Below, in pieces: positions 16,472 to 25,512 of a stretch of 36,449 nt of DNA. The position numbers and the translations under genes are program-made. Source of the DNA: Parvibaculum sp. (lineage in GTDB: Bacteria; Pseudomonadota; Alphaproteobacteria; Parvibaculales; Parvibaculaceae); assembly GCF_002684405.1 (NCBI RefSeq), contig NZ_NYVD01000171.1, forward strand, positions 1 to 36,449, written 5' to 3'. Position 1 is the stretch's first letter, and each line of letters begins with the position of its first letter. The notes below the pieces were generated by a model. It saw only the letters and a list, made by a program, of their open reading frames with translations. It searched no databases and was not told where the DNA came from.

Positions 16472-16817
16472 GTGAATCTGGTTGACGATAATTTTGTGGT
16501 GACCTGCCTAGAAGCGCCCGCCGGACGGCGGCGTGAGCGCTGCTTATAAGCCTTTGTATCTAAAAGGCTAATTTCGCCCCTCAAGCGACGCATTTTTACA
16601 ACAGCGGGGAGGAAACCGTCATTCACATGGCGAATCGCCGGTACTTTAAAAATTTGGCGGTTCGGTGCACCGCAGCAGCTATGATACTTTACCATCAATT
16701 AATTCAGGTAAGTACGATCCGGGCGTCGTCAAAGGCTGGATCGGGTATGGATTTCCGGTTTTGCGCCGCAGCAATGAGCGCAGGTCCGGCAACCTCAAAA
16801 AGAGGGGAGTTCTTGTC
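16472..16817 (+). other. 346-base gap with stem-loops, no gene
   Basis: I see no convincing gene. Just after the export gene come a G+C-rich stem (AGCGC..GCGCT, 16513-16541, with an inner CCGCC-GGAC-GGCGG hairpin), the palindrome GCTTATAAGC (16542-16551) and a third stem, AGCCTTT (16549-16555) with AAAGGCT (16563-16569). They may end the upstream transcript, though no T-run follows. TATGAT at 16680-16685 resembles a -10 box for the next gene, but no -35 box sits at the right distance. The open frames at 16627 and 16665 have no family resemblance. Confidence 0.45.
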
Positions 16818-17372
16818 ATGCTCAAGAAGATGATCACCGCGGCTGTGCTCGGCCTGGGACTTGGGGTGTTCATGACGCCTCTGGTTGTGCCGGTTTCTTC
16901 GGCCAACGCCGCCACCGCAGATGAACTTGCGACCATGCAGACCGCTATCGAGGCCCTGATTGTCGCGAATGCCGGCGACGAAGCCGCTCTCGAGGCCGCG
17001 ATCAAGGATTACGTCGCTAATTCCGACGATCCGGAAGGCGCCGCTCAGGCATTTGTCCAAGCAGTCACCAATCCGAAAAGCCCTGCGGCGCAGACCGCGC
17101 TCGCCAATAATGCCGGCCTGAAGGCCGCCGCTTCCCGCGGCCTCGGTGCCGCAATCGCCTTGATTGGGGTAGAAAATCCGGACGTGGCCAGCAGCATGCA
17201 GGCGGTGGTCGAAGCCTCCGACGATCCGACGCTGGTGGCGTCTGTTTCCGAGGGCAATGCCACGGAAACGAAGTCGATCACAGGTGAGGGCGTCTCGGAT
17301 GAATCGTCCGAAGCCGTCGATGACGCTAATGAAAATGACACAACACCGGAAAGCCCGGCGAGCCCGAATTAG
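16818..17372 (+). CDS. Small secreted acidic Ala-rich protein of unknown function
   Basis: 184 residues. ATG at 16818 follows AGAGGGGAG at 8-base spacing. The N-terminus is a clear signal peptide (MLKKMITAAVLGLGLGVF, cleavage probably after SANA near residue 31). The mature part is Ala-rich and helical, with recurring short units (DELATMQTAIEALI, DEAALEAAIKDYV, DPEGAAQAFVQAV), then an acidic, Ser/Thr/Glu-rich tail with no fold prediction. It has no lipobox, cysteine or transmembrane helix after the signal, so it should be free in the periplasm or outside. I recognise no family. It sits between the export lipoprotein and the outer-membrane barrel, so a part in polymer export (plug, chaperone, gate) or a matrix protein is possible (inference from position only). 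Confidence 0.8.
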   Translation: MLKKMITAAVLGLGLGVFMTPLVVPVSSANAATADELATMQTAIEALIVANAGDEAALEAAIKDYVANSDDPEGAAQAFVQAVTNPKSPAAQTALANNAGLKAAASRGLGAAIALIGVENPDVASSMQAVVEASDDPTLVASVSEGNATETKSITGEGVSDESSEAVDDANENDTTPESPASPN

Positions 17373-17481
17373 GGCTCGTCTTTCCGGCGACTATAGCGAC
17401 TTTACGTTCCGTATACGCTGCGCCTGACGCCTATTCGTTCGCGTGGCAAGGAAGACAACTCGACTTTGGAGGTCACATCAA

Positions 17482-18753
17482 ATGGGACGAGCCCGGATTT
17501 ATTTCGCCTCGGCGGCACTCGTAGGCCTGACCTGCGCCGCTCTGCCGACCCTGGCGCAGGCCCAGGAGGCCGATACCAATCTTGCCGACGTTCGTGACCA
17601 GGGCGTTATGGAGCGTGCGCGGCCCGGTTATGATCCCGTTGGTATCCGCGCCGGCAGTTTCATGGTGTTCCCCACTGCTTCTGTGGGCGAGAGCTACAAC
17701 GACAATATCTATGCGACCAGCAACAACACGGTCGATGATTTCATCACCACCCTTTCGGCGGGGATATCGGCCAATTCGGTGTGGGGCCGGCACGCCCTTT
17801 CGCTGAGCGGCGGCGTAACCCAGCAGCTCTATGCCGACAAGTCCGACGAAGATCGGTTCAACTGGAACCTGGGCGGAGCCGGGCGGCTGGATATCAGCCG
17901 CGACACGGCGCTCAATGGGTCGGCGCGATATGCGCAGCTGCATGAGGATCGCGGCAACCCGAACTCTCCGACGACCTCTCAAGAACCCATCGAATACAAT
18001 CTGTTCAACGCCGCGACGAATTTGAGCCACCGCTTCAATCGCGTCAATGCGAGCGTGGGGGTTGAATACAACAATTACGACTACAAGGACGCTACCACCC
18101 TGGGCGGCGCCAATATCGACCAGGACTATCGCGACCGTGACGAATACACCGAAACCGCCAGGCTTGGTTATTTCGTTTCCCCCGACACGAATGTCTATGT
18201 CGAAGGTCGGTTCGATCAGCGTCGCTACGATCTCACCACGCCCGCCGGCAACCGGGATTCCGATGGCTGGGCCGCGCTGGTCGGTACGGAATTCCAGATT
18301 TCGCGCCTGACTCAGGGCAATGTCTATGTCGGTTACCAGGAACGTGACTACAAGGCCGCCGCGCTGAGCAGCACTCAGGGTCTTGCCTATGGTATCGATG
18401 TGGAATGGTTCGCCACGCCTCTGACCACGGTCACGGTGTCCGGTGACAGCCGCGTCGAGGAAACGACCGTTGGCGCCGCATCGGGTTATGACCGCAATAG
18501 CCTGTCGGTGAATGTGGATCATGAGCTGCTCCGCAACGTGATCCTCTCCGGCGGGGTCAGCTACACCAACAATGATTTCAACGACAACCCGCGTAACGAC
18601 GATACGACCGGGGCGACCGTAGGGGTCAAGTATCTGATCAACCGGAATTTCGACCTGGGACTGAACTACACCTACACGAACCGGGACTCCAATACGGCTG
18701 GTTTTGATTACACCCGCAACGTGGTCGGCCTGAAGCTGACCGGCAAGCTCTGA
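17482..18753 (+). CDS. Outer-membrane beta-barrel protein, BBP2-like, probable polysaccharide porin
   Basis: 423 residues: a signal peptide ending near TLAQAQ (about residue 27), a short periplasmic segment, then a long series of amphipathic strands with alternating aromatic and polar residues (e.g. ASVGESYNDNIYATSNNTVD, GVTQQLYADKSDEDRF, NLGLNYTYTNRDSNTAGFDY) to the end. This is the putative beta-barrel porin 2 pattern (GESYNDNIYAT is the typical first strand). ATG at 17482 has GGAGG 9 bases upstream; the frame is open 13 codons earlier without an RBS. Position and size fit a porin partner for the short export lipoprotein at 15803. It could instead be a glycan-binding or general barrel. Confidence 0.82.
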   Translation: MGRARIYFASAALVGLTCAALPTLAQAQEADTNLADVRDQGVMERARPGYDPVGIRAGSFMVFPTASVGESYNDNIYATSNNTVDDFITTLSAGISANSVWGRHALSLSGGVTQQLYADKSDEDRFNWNLGGAGRLDISRDTALNGSARYAQLHEDRGNPNSPTTSQEPIEYNLFNAATNLSHRFNRVNASVGVEYNNYDYKDATTLGGANIDQDYRDRDEYTETARLGYFVSPDTNVYVEGRFDQRRYDLTTPAGNRDSDGWAALVGTEFQISRLTQGNVYVGYQERDYKAAALSSTQGLAYGIDVEWFATPLTTVTVSGDSRVEETTVGAASGYDRNSLSVNVDHELLRNVILSGGVSYTNNDFNDNPRNDDTTGATVGVKYLINRNFDLGLNYTYTNRDSNTAGFDYTRNVVGLKLTGKL

Positions 18754-18777
18754 TCGCAAGAGCGTTCGAACAAGTCG

Positions 18778-18816
18778 AGCAGGGCAGGCAGGGCGGAAGT
18801 CTTGGCCTGCCCTGTT
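18778..18816 (+). terminator. Strong hairpin after the barrel gene, probable terminator
   Basis: AGCAGGGCAGGC (18778-18789) pairs with GCCTGCCCTGTT (18805-18816), 12 pairs including one G-T, around a 15-base loop. It starts 24 bases after the barrel stop. The T-run is displaced (GTTTTT about 20 bases on), so termination may be partial and let some transcripts reach the kinase gene. Confidence 0.6.
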
Positions 18817-18908
18817 CCGTTATGGCTGTTTTTGGCTGTCGTATGGGATGTGCAGGGTCCGCGATCATGTATATTGCGGTGCAATGTTCGGCGATTGGGG
18901 TTTAGAAG

Positions 18909-21188
18909 ATGAACGCACCGTCTAAAGGTTCTGGCATGTCGTCGGCTAAATGGACTCCCCCCGGAGCGACGGAGGTGCAGACCGACTCCTTCCTGGAGTT
19001 CGATCTGATGGCCATCCTGCGGATCATGCGCAAGCGCGCTGGCGTTATCATCGGTATTACCGTTGTTCTGACGGCGCTAATCGTGCTTGCCATTACCCAG
19101 ATGCGTCCTCTCTATACCGCTCAAACTCTGGTTCTGGTCGACAGCCAGAAGAGCAACGTCGTGGATATGGAGGCGGTCGTCTCCGGCATCCCGGCCAATG
19201 ACGCCGCTTTGGACAGTGAAGTAGAGGTCATCAAGTCCCGCAATCTCATCGAACGGGTTGTGGATAACGAGAACCTGATCGACGATCCGGAGTTTAATTC
19301 AGCGCTGCGGGAGCCTTCGGCGCTTCGCTGGCTTAATCCGCGCTATCTGCTGGGCCGTCTTTTCTCCCTGTTGTCTCCAAGCGACCAGACCGACGCTGTT
19401 GAGCAGAGTGCCTCTCAGGAAGAGATGACGCAGAGATCCGTCGTGGACTCGGTTTTGTCCGATCTGGAAGTCGCAAGGCGCGGCCTCACCTATACGATTG
19501 AAATCAATTTCACGTCGGAGAATCGCTACAAGGCCGCCAAGATCGCGAATGCGATTGCTAATGCCTATATCGTCGACCAGCTCGATGCGAAGTTCAACGC
19601 GACCAAGCAGGCCAATGAATGGCTTGCCGGGCGACTGGACGATCTGCGCCGTCAGGTTACCGATTCCGAGCGCGCTGTGGAGCTCTATCGATCGCGGCAC
19701 GGGCTTGAAGAATCGAAAGGTATGACCGTTACGGAGCAACAGCTCTCCGAACTCAACGCTCAACTGATCCTGGCGCGGACCAATCTCGTTGAAGCAAGGG
19801 CCAAGTATAACCGCGCCCGGCAGTTGAGACGGGAAGGAAAGGGCGTCGAAACGGTCGGCGATGTGGTCCAATCGGGGACGATCTCGGCACTGCGTCAGAA
19901 GCAGGCGGAGCTGACCCGGGAGGAAGCCAATCTTTCCGCCAAATACGGGCCGCGCCATCCCGCGATCGTGAATATCGAGGCGCAGCAGAAAGACATTCAA
20001 TCGCAGATCGCCGCAGAAGCCGGGCGAATTATCGAGAGTCTGAGAAACGACGTTTCCGTGGCCTCGACCCGTGTCCGGGCCCTTGAAAGCAATCTCAAAG
20101 AGATCAAGGGCGAAACCGGCACCAATAATGAAGCGCTGATCCAGTTGCGCGAGCTGGAGCGCAAGGCGACGGCGAACCGGCAGGTCTATGAGGCATTTCT
20201 CAAGCGCTTCAAGGAAACCAGCGAGCAGGAAGACATTCAGACCCCCGATACCCGGGTCATTTCCAAGGCGGTGGTACCGGGCGGGCCGTCCTTCCCGAAG
20301 ACGTCACTTTTCGTGATGCTCGGCTTTGCACTGTCGCTGATGACAGGCGTTGGCGCGGCCTTCCTGCTTGAACATCTCGATAACGGCATTCAGACATCCG
20401 GCGACCTGGAGAGGCTTCTGGCGCTGCCCAACCTGGCGTCGATCCCGCTGACGCCGAAGGAGCGCGGGCCGGATGGAAAGGTATTGTCTCCGCAGGACTA
20501 TCTGGTCATGAAGCCGCTTTCGTCCTATTCGGAGGCATTCCGAAGCCTGCGAAGCGCGCTTCAGTTTTCCAATGTGGACAATCCCCCAAAGGTCGTTCTT
20601 TTCACATCGGCGCTGCCGAATGAAGGCAAGACGACTTCGGCGGTGTCCTTTGCGCGCGCTGCTGCGTCGGCCGGTCTGAAAGTCGTTCTCCTTGATTGCG
20701 ACCTGCGTCACCCGTCGGTGGCGGAAGCGTTGAAGATCAGCCGGCCCGAACAGGGGTTGGTGGAACTTCTTGCCTCGCGTCTCGACTTCAAGGAAGTCGT
20801 CATCGAAGACGAGAAGACCGGGATGGAGGTCATCCCGGTTGCCAAGGGAACGGCCAACCCGCCCGACATTTTCGGGTCATCGCAGATGAAACTTCTGTTT
20901 GAGCGGCTCCGCGAAGCCTACAACCTTGTTGTTGTCGACAGCCCGCCGGTCATGCCCGTGTCGGATGCCCGCGTCCTGTCACAGATCGTCGACGAGACAG
21001 TGTTCGTTGCGCGCTGGAACGAAACCCCGCGCGATGCGCTGCAGAACGCGGTGAAGCAGTTGCGCGATTTCGGCGCACCTCTAGCCGGCACTGTGCTTTC
21101 CATGGTCGATACGGCCAAGCAGGCAAAATACGGCTATGGCGACGGCGGTTATTATTACAGCCGCTACAGCAAGTATTATGTCAACTGA
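18909..21188 (+). CDS. Polysaccharide co-polymerase with tyrosine autokinase (ExoP/GumC-Wzc type)
   Basis: 759 residues, inner membrane. The Wzz domain begins near residue 30, with transmembrane helix 1 at about 44-64 and helix 2 at about 465-487 enclosing a long periplasmic region rich in coiled coil (about 220-440). The cytoplasmic C-terminus is a BY-kinase: Walker A SALPNEGKTT (567-576), Walker A' VVLLDCDLRHP (592-602), Walker B VVVDSPP (674-680), then an eight-tyrosine tail at Y741-Y757. Known role: cycles of Tyr autophosphorylation control chain length and export of Wzy-dependent polymers. Kinase and membrane parts are in one chain, as in proteobacteria. ATG at 18909 is close to a weak RBS. 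The next gene overlaps its end by 11 bases. Confidence 0.93.
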   Translation: MNAPSKGSGMSSAKWTPPGATEVQTDSFLEFDLMAILRIMRKRAGVIIGITVVLTALIVLAITQMRPLYTAQTLVLVDSQKSNVVDMEAVVSGIPANDAALDSEVEVIKSRNLIERVVDNENLIDDPEFNSALREPSALRWLNPRYLLGRLFSLLSPSDQTDAVEQSASQEEMTQRSVVDSVLSDLEVARRGLTYTIEINFTSENRYKAAKIANAIANAYIVDQLDAKFNATKQANEWLAGRLDDLRRQVTDSERAVELYRSRHGLEESKGMTVTEQQLSELNAQLILARTNLVEARAKYNRARQLRREGKGVETVGDVVQSGTISALRQKQAELTREEANLSAKYGPRHPAIVNIEAQQKDIQSQIAAEAGRIIESLRNDVSVASTRVRALESNLKEIKGETGTNNEALIQLRELERKATANRQVYEAFLKRFKETSEQEDIQTPDTRVISKAVVPGGPSFPKTSLFVMLGFALSLMTGVGAAFLLEHLDNGIQTSGDLERLLALPNLASIPLTPKERGPDGKVLSPQDYLVMKPLSSYSEAFRSLRSALQFSNVDNPPKVVLFTSALPNEGKTTSAVSFARAAASAGLKVVLLDCDLRHPSVAEALKISRPEQGLVELLASRLDFKEVVIEDEKTGMEVIPVAKGTANPPDIFGSSQMKLLFERLREAYNLVVVDSPPVMPVSDARVLSQIVDETVFVARWNETPRDALQNAVKQLRDFGAPLAGTVLSMVDTAKQAKYGYGDGGYYYSRYSKYYVN

Positions 21189-21882
21189 CATGCCTGCAGC
21201 GGGCCGGTGGACGGCGATCTTTTTCGCCGCCATCGGTCTTTTCACCATATCGCTCGCTGTGCCGCGGGTGCTGGCCTACGGCGTCATCGCCCGGGACGCC
21301 GGACAGGCGCCCACTGCGCTGGCGAATGGGAGCAGGCTGTCGTCAGAGGCCATCGAACAGGCGCGCCGGGCCTACCGAAATGCGCTCGCAGTGCATCGCT
21401 CGGACGGTCAGATCGCACAGGATCTTGCCAGGTTCGACCTCCTGGCGCTGAAAGACGGAGACGGCGCGGCGCTACTCGATGCCAGTTCGCATTTGCGCTC
21501 GGCGGCCGCCCTTATGCCCAACAATGCCTTTGTCTGGAGCCTGCTGGCTCGAACGGCGCAGCGCCGGCAAGCGCCTGCGGACGAGATCATAGCCTTTCTG
21601 CGACTGTCGAAGCTGACCGGACGTTTCGAGGCGTCGAGCATGCTCCTGCGCGTTCATGTTGCCATGCTTATCTGGAAAGACGTTCCGCCCGACCTGCAGC
21701 GGGACATCAGGCAGGATGTCGGGCGCTTCACGTCAAATGGGAAGCTTCTCCATGCCCTTTTCCGCGTCTATCTCTCGCTGCCCTATGACGCCCGAGCGAC
21801 CTTCCTCGATGTTCTCTTCGATACGCCTGCCAGGCGAGGATGGTTTCAGCGGCGAATAGTTGATTGGACCAAGCTGCGATAG
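21178..21882 (+). CDS. Single-pass membrane protein with helical repeats, unknown function
   Basis: 234 residues. One N-terminal transmembrane helix (about 10-30, TAIFFAAIGLFTISLAV) is followed by an all-helical soluble part with TPR-like spacing (e.g. RSAAALMPNNAFVWSLLART, then VHVAMLIWKDVPPDLQRDI), ending FQRRIVDWTKLR. I do not recognise a named family. The start at 21178 overlaps the autokinase stop by 11 bases; a start at 21190, just after that stop, is also possible. The overlap implies translational coupling. It converges on an O-antigen ligase/polymerase-like gene with 15 bases between stops. Placed between kinase and ligase, it is probably an accessory of polymer assembly facing the periplasm (inference). 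Confidence 0.75.
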   Translation: MSTDMPAAGRWTAIFFAAIGLFTISLAVPRVLAYGVIARDAGQAPTALANGSRLSSEAIEQARRAYRNALAVHRSDGQIAQDLARFDLLALKDGDGAALLDASSHLRSAAALMPNNAFVWSLLARTAQRRQAPADEIIAFLRLSKLTGRFEASSMLLRVHVAMLIWKDVPPDLQRDIRQDVGRFTSNGKLLHALFRVYLSLPYDARATFLDVLFDTPARRGWFQRRIVDWTKLR

Positions 21883-21897
21883 CCGAAATGCGGCTGG

Positions 21898-23337
21898 CTA
21901 CCGGGTCCGGTTCGAAGAGGGCCAGGACTGGCTCACCGCCAGCCCCATAATGAATGCATAGAGAACTGCGACGGCAGGTATTTGCAGACTGAAATCGAGA
22001 AGAGAGTGCAGCCCGACAAGAATAGTGGCCGCTACGCCGATTGCCGAATAGGTGCGCTGGCGTCGCCTGCGCCAGAGGCCGCGCAAGGCCTCCCATGCCA
22101 GAAGCAGGATAGAGATGTTGAGAGCGAGCGCCGCCGGGATGCCGAGTTCCAGCGCGTTTTCGAGATAAACCTGATGGGCCTTGTCCCAATAGAATCTGGA
22201 CGACAGTGAACTTGGCCGGTAGGCAGCGAAAACGTTTCGATAGGTGCTGTAGCCCGTTCCTGTCCATGGAACTGTTTCGATGGCATCAAGCGTTGAGCTG
22301 TACACGATGCCTCTGTCGATCGCGCTCAGGTCATTGTCGAGCCCGGCAAGGCGGGATGACAGCAGGCTGCCGCTGAGAAAAACGATGATACCGACGATTG
22401 AAATCGCTAGGATCGCGGCGGCCGCTGCGTGGGGAGCCCGGACGTTTCTGCCCCGGGCATAGGTCAACAGGAGCAGGAAGAAAGCGGCCAAGCTGCTGGC
22501 AATGCCTGCCCGCGAGCCGGTAAGTACCAAGGCGACGAGAAGCATCAGTGCTGCAAGGGTCCGCAGCAGAGCCCGGCTGAATATCGTCTCGACGATCATG
22601 ACGATGCGTTGGCGCAGAGGCCGGTTGATGGAGAGGAAGTGCCGAAAGCTGTCGATGAACCACACCGTCGCACAGAGCAGACAGAGGCCTGCAAAGGTGG
22701 CGTAAGAGTTGCGATTCACGAAGGTGCTGGAGAGCGCATCCTGATAGGCCCATTTCCGATAAAACAGTATCCACTCATTGCCGGTGAAGTAGATGAGAAG
22801 ACCGTAAAACGCGTAGGCGCCGCCGATCAGGGCGATGGCCGCCAGTGCGCGTCGGGCATGGTGGGGATCGCGGTTGAGCTGCAGGGACAGCCAGAAAATG
22901 GCGGCGTAGGAGAGGAGGCGCATCAGGCCTGTCAGGGTGGCTTCCGGGTTGACCGAGAGGCTGCCCGCCAGAGGCTTGCCGAGCGCTTCCGCGGCCAGCC
23001 CCCAGATCGGATCGGCCCAATCCTGGGGCATGATCGGCATGGCCTGAACGAGAATCCAGAGGGCTACGGCGCCAAACAGAATGAGCGGCCAGCGGAGCCG
23101 CGAAACAGTCACGGCGATCGTGCCTGGTCCCTTTGTCGCCACGCGAATTGCCCAGATGCTGAGCAGGGTGCCGGCGCATAGAGCGAGGAGCGCCGCCGGT
23201 AGCGGCCTGTTGCTTGCCAGTGGCAGCGGCGCCAGCGCCACAAGCGCAATGAGGGGCCAGAACAGACTGTCGGTTCTGTTCGATGATATTCGAGGAGCGG
23301 TGCGGACAGATTCGGCTTTCACGGGCTCAGGCTTCAA
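21898..23337 (-). CDS. O-antigen ligase/polymerase-like (Wzy_C) membrane protein
   Basis: 479 residues, polytopic inner-membrane protein. Helices are spaced over the whole length, with the family's large periplasmic loop at about 345-400. Its landmark GTGYSTYRNVF and the following HQVYLENALELGIPAALAL match the O-antigen ligase/Wzy superfamily, as does NRNSYATFAGLCL earlier. Known roles: joining finished polymer to lipid A-core (WaaL) or polymerising repeats (Wzy); sequence alone does not separate these. The first start in frame is TTG at 23337 with no clear Shine-Dalgarno; GTG 15 bases further in is an alternative. It diverges from the GT4 gene at 23606 across a 268-base gap. Nearness to the autokinase favours the polymerase role. 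Confidence 0.85.
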   Translation of the reverse strand: MKPEPVKAESVRTAPRISSNRTDSLFWPLIALVALAPLPLASNRPLPAALLALCAGTLLSIWAIRVATKGPGTIAVTVSRLRWPLILFGAVALWILVQAMPIMPQDWADPIWGLAAEALGKPLAGSLSVNPEATLTGLMRLLSYAAIFWLSLQLNRDPHHARRALAAIALIGGAYAFYGLLIYFTGNEWILFYRKWAYQDALSSTFVNRNSYATFAGLCLLCATVWFIDSFRHFLSINRPLRQRIVMIVETIFSRALLRTLAALMLLVALVLTGSRAGIASSLAAFFLLLLTYARGRNVRAPHAAAAAILAISIVGIIVFLSGSLLSSRLAGLDNDLSAIDRGIVYSSTLDAIETVPWTGTGYSTYRNVFAAYRPSSLSSRFYWDKAHQVYLENALELGIPAALALNISILLLAWEALRGLWRRRRQRTYSAIGVAATILVGLHSLLDFSLQIPAVAVLYAFIMGLAVSQSWPSSNRTR

Positions 23338-23499
23338 TTGGCGAGGCGGATGAGGTCTCGTTTATCCATCCAAGCCGAAGCCTATTTCGGTCGGGGCGAG
23401 TGGCCAAGAGCCACGATGTGCGCGCCGACGTCGCAGAAAGGAAGACATGTCCGCCATTCCCGCAGCTATGGCTCATTTTTTGCTCGGCATGCAGATTTG

Positions 23500-23528
23500 T
23501 TGACATAGAGTGTCGCTATAAATCTATT
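23500..23528 (+). promoter_or_regulatory. Candidate sigma-70-type promoter for the low-G+C cluster
   Basis: A perfect TTGACA at 23500-23505, a 17-base spacer and TCTATT at 23523-23528 (4 of 6 to consensus) lie in an A+T-rich stretch about 78 bases before the GT4 gene at 23606. The rest of the gap (23338-23605) holds no gene I can support. A TATAAA at 23517 is too close to the -35 box to serve as its -10. Confidence 0.45.
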
Positions 23529-23605
23529 GGGGCATTTGCCTAGGGAGGGATCCTCGGTTCATTGGATTTCTTAGTTGTAGCACTGAATTCAAGGTCTGGA
23601 GCAGG

Positions 23606-24718
23606 ATGAAGATTGCTTACGTTCACACCGCTCCCGTGCCGAGCCCGGCGGCGAATGCTGTTCAGGTCGCGCGAATGTGCGCAGCGTTTTCCGCAGAGGG
23701 AGTGGAAACGTGTTTGGTCCAGCCTTGGGGCGGAGGCGGTGATGCCGGCGAAATAGCCTCCGAGTACGGCTTGGACACGCAATTTGAAACCAGGAAGTTG
23801 CCTCTTCTTTCGGTGCCGGGCTCCAAGTTCCTCTACGGTGCACTCGCGTCGCTTCTATACGGTCCGGGCCGGGAGGGAGTGGTTTATACGCGGTCGGTTT
23901 CAGTCGCAGCTGCGGCCTGCATGCTGTGTCAGCCGGTTGCTCTCGAAATGCACGTCTCGGCGGCTTCATTGCGACCGCGTCTGGCGAAGAGGTTGGAGTG
24001 TGTCATCGATTCTCCCTATTTCGTGGGAATGATAGCAATAAGCGGTCGATTGAGAGATGATTTTGAGAAGCGCTACCCTGCGCTTGATGGGCAGATTATT
24101 GTAGCGCATGATGGCGCGGAATCGGCAGCAGAGGTTCCAGCTGAGCCTCTCTCTGGCAGGTTCCGCGTTGGGTATGTCGGAAATTTATACCCTGGCAAGG
24201 GCATGGAGCTCATTGCAGAACTTGTTCCGCTTTGTCCATGGGCAACCTTTCACATTGTTGGTGGCGCGCCCGACCAAGTCAAAGTGTGGCGCTCAGCGCT
24301 TGCTAACAATCGGAATATCGTATTTCACGGCTATGTTCGCCATGCTGAGACCGCCGCTTATCTAGAAGGTATGGAAGTGGTTCTAGCACCCTATCAACGC
24401 GTGGTTCGTGGCGTGGGCGGTGGCAGTCAAAACCTCGCTGACTGGATGTCGCCGCTCAAGATTTTCGAATATATGGCTTGCGGCAGGGCCATAATCGCTT
24501 CCGATTTAGAGGTCTTGCATGAAGTCTTGACGCACAATCAAAACGCTCTTCTCTGTCTGCCGGAGGAACCGGCAGCTTGGGTCGTGGCCCTAAAGAGGCT
24601 CAGGGATGAAGAAGTGTTTCGGAGCCGGATTGGATTGCGTGCGAGGGAGGACTTCCAGTTGAATTACACTTGGGAGCAGCGCTCGCGAACGATCCTCAAA
24701 ATGATAGACAAAGTGTGA
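23606..24718 (+). CDS. GT4-like glycosyltransferase
   Basis: 370 residues, GT-B fold, cytoplasmic. The N-terminus MKIAYVHTAPVPSPAANAVQ is the first strand and acceptor-side loop. GYVGNLYPGKGMEL opens the donor domain, and DWMSPLKIFEYMACGRAIIA is the nucleotide-sugar-binding helix of the subfamily that carries SPLKxxEYMA in place of the E-x7-E motif. ATG at 23606 has GGAG 4 bases upstream. The donor sugar cannot be read from sequence. The gene is the first of a lower-G+C block and is followed after 24 bases by a methyltransferase on the same strand, suggesting a two-gene transcript from the candidate promoter at 23500. Confidence 0.85.
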   Translation: MKIAYVHTAPVPSPAANAVQVARMCAAFSAEGVETCLVQPWGGGGDAGEIASEYGLDTQFETRKLPLLSVPGSKFLYGALASLLYGPGREGVVYTRSVSVAAAACMLCQPVALEMHVSAASLRPRLAKRLECVIDSPYFVGMIAISGRLRDDFEKRYPALDGQIIVAHDGAESAAEVPAEPLSGRFRVGYVGNLYPGKGMELIAELVPLCPWATFHIVGGAPDQVKVWRSALANNRNIVFHGYVRHAETAAYLEGMEVVLAPYQRVVRGVGGGSQNLADWMSPLKIFEYMACGRAIIASDLEVLHEVLTHNQNALLCLPEEPAAWVVALKRLRDEEVFRSRIGLRAREDFQLNYTWEQRSRTILKMIDKV

Positions 24719-24742
24719 TTACTTTATTTGAAGGTCTGAAAG

Positions 24743-25495
24743 ATGACTACCACACCTGATATTCAGCATATTCAGCGAGAGCAGTATGTCTTTCCCTATC
24801 ACCATATCTCTTTCATAGATGATCGTGGTCAGGGCAGCCGTGTTCGAATTTTAAGTTGGGGGTTTGAGTATCTTATCTATAATACTCGTTTGGCTAGCAT
24901 CGTTCAATCCCTAGAGCCGAGGTCGGTCCTTGATGTCGGATGTGGTGATGGCTATTTTCTTGGTCAGTTACATGACAAAATCCCAACACGGGTGGGCGTG
25001 GACATTGACGAGCGCGCGCTGAAATTCGCCCAAGCCTTCCACCCTCATGTGGACTATCGAAAGGCTGATGTGAAAGATCTTTCAGAGCGATTTGATGTTG
25101 TGTGCGCGGTCGAAGTTCTTGAACATATTCCGGATAATGACATTTCATCCTTCCTTCGGGCGATGGCTAGTAGAGTGGCTGCCGATGGTTCGATAGTCGT
25201 ATCAGTGCCTACGGTGAACGAGCCGCTGAATAGGAAGCACTTTCGGCACTACGATTTGCCTTTGCTAGAAAAGCAGTTTGCCGAGGCGCTGCCAGAATAT
25301 GTTTTGGAGCATAGCGAGTATTTCTACAGGAGGACTTTTGCTGAACGCTTGTATCGTCGTTTGACGTCTAGCTTCCTCTTTAGGGGGGAGATTCCACTTC
25401 TACGCCGCTTTGTGTGGGGGGCGGCAAAGCGGAGTGCGATCTCGGCAGACAGTAGAAATGGTCTCCATCTTATCGCGAGGTTTGCCTGCCGGTGA
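24743..25495 (+). CDS. Class I SAM-dependent methyltransferase
   Basis: 250 residues. The SAM-binding motif I is LDVGCGDGYFLGQL, motif II has VGVDIDERALKFAQAF, and VVCAVEVLEHIPD is the post-motif with the usual LEH. VVSVPTVNEPLNRKHFRHYD follows, a form common in methyltransferases of polysaccharide clusters. The target is probably a sugar or sugar-linked group in the repeat unit (inference). GAAGG lies before the ATG. Codon use is A+T-richer than in the flanking operons. Converges on the flippase gene, 17 bases between stops. Confidence 0.85.
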   Translation: MTTTPDIQHIQREQYVFPYHHISFIDDRGQGSRVRILSWGFEYLIYNTRLASIVQSLEPRSVLDVGCGDGYFLGQLHDKIPTRVGVDIDERALKFAQAFHPHVDYRKADVKDLSERFDVVCAVEVLEHIPDNDISSFLRAMASRVAADGSIVVSVPTVNEPLNRKHFRHYDLPLLEKQFAEALPEYVLEHSEYFYRRTFAERLYRRLTSSFLFRGEIPLLRRFVWGAAKRSAISADSRNGLHLIARFACR

Positions 25496-25512
25496 TCAGT
25501 CGCACTGCATGT

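Noticed and set aside
16627-16817. Short ORFs before the small secreted protein
   Set aside because: They lack motifs, and the good ribosome-binding site serves the ATG at 16818.
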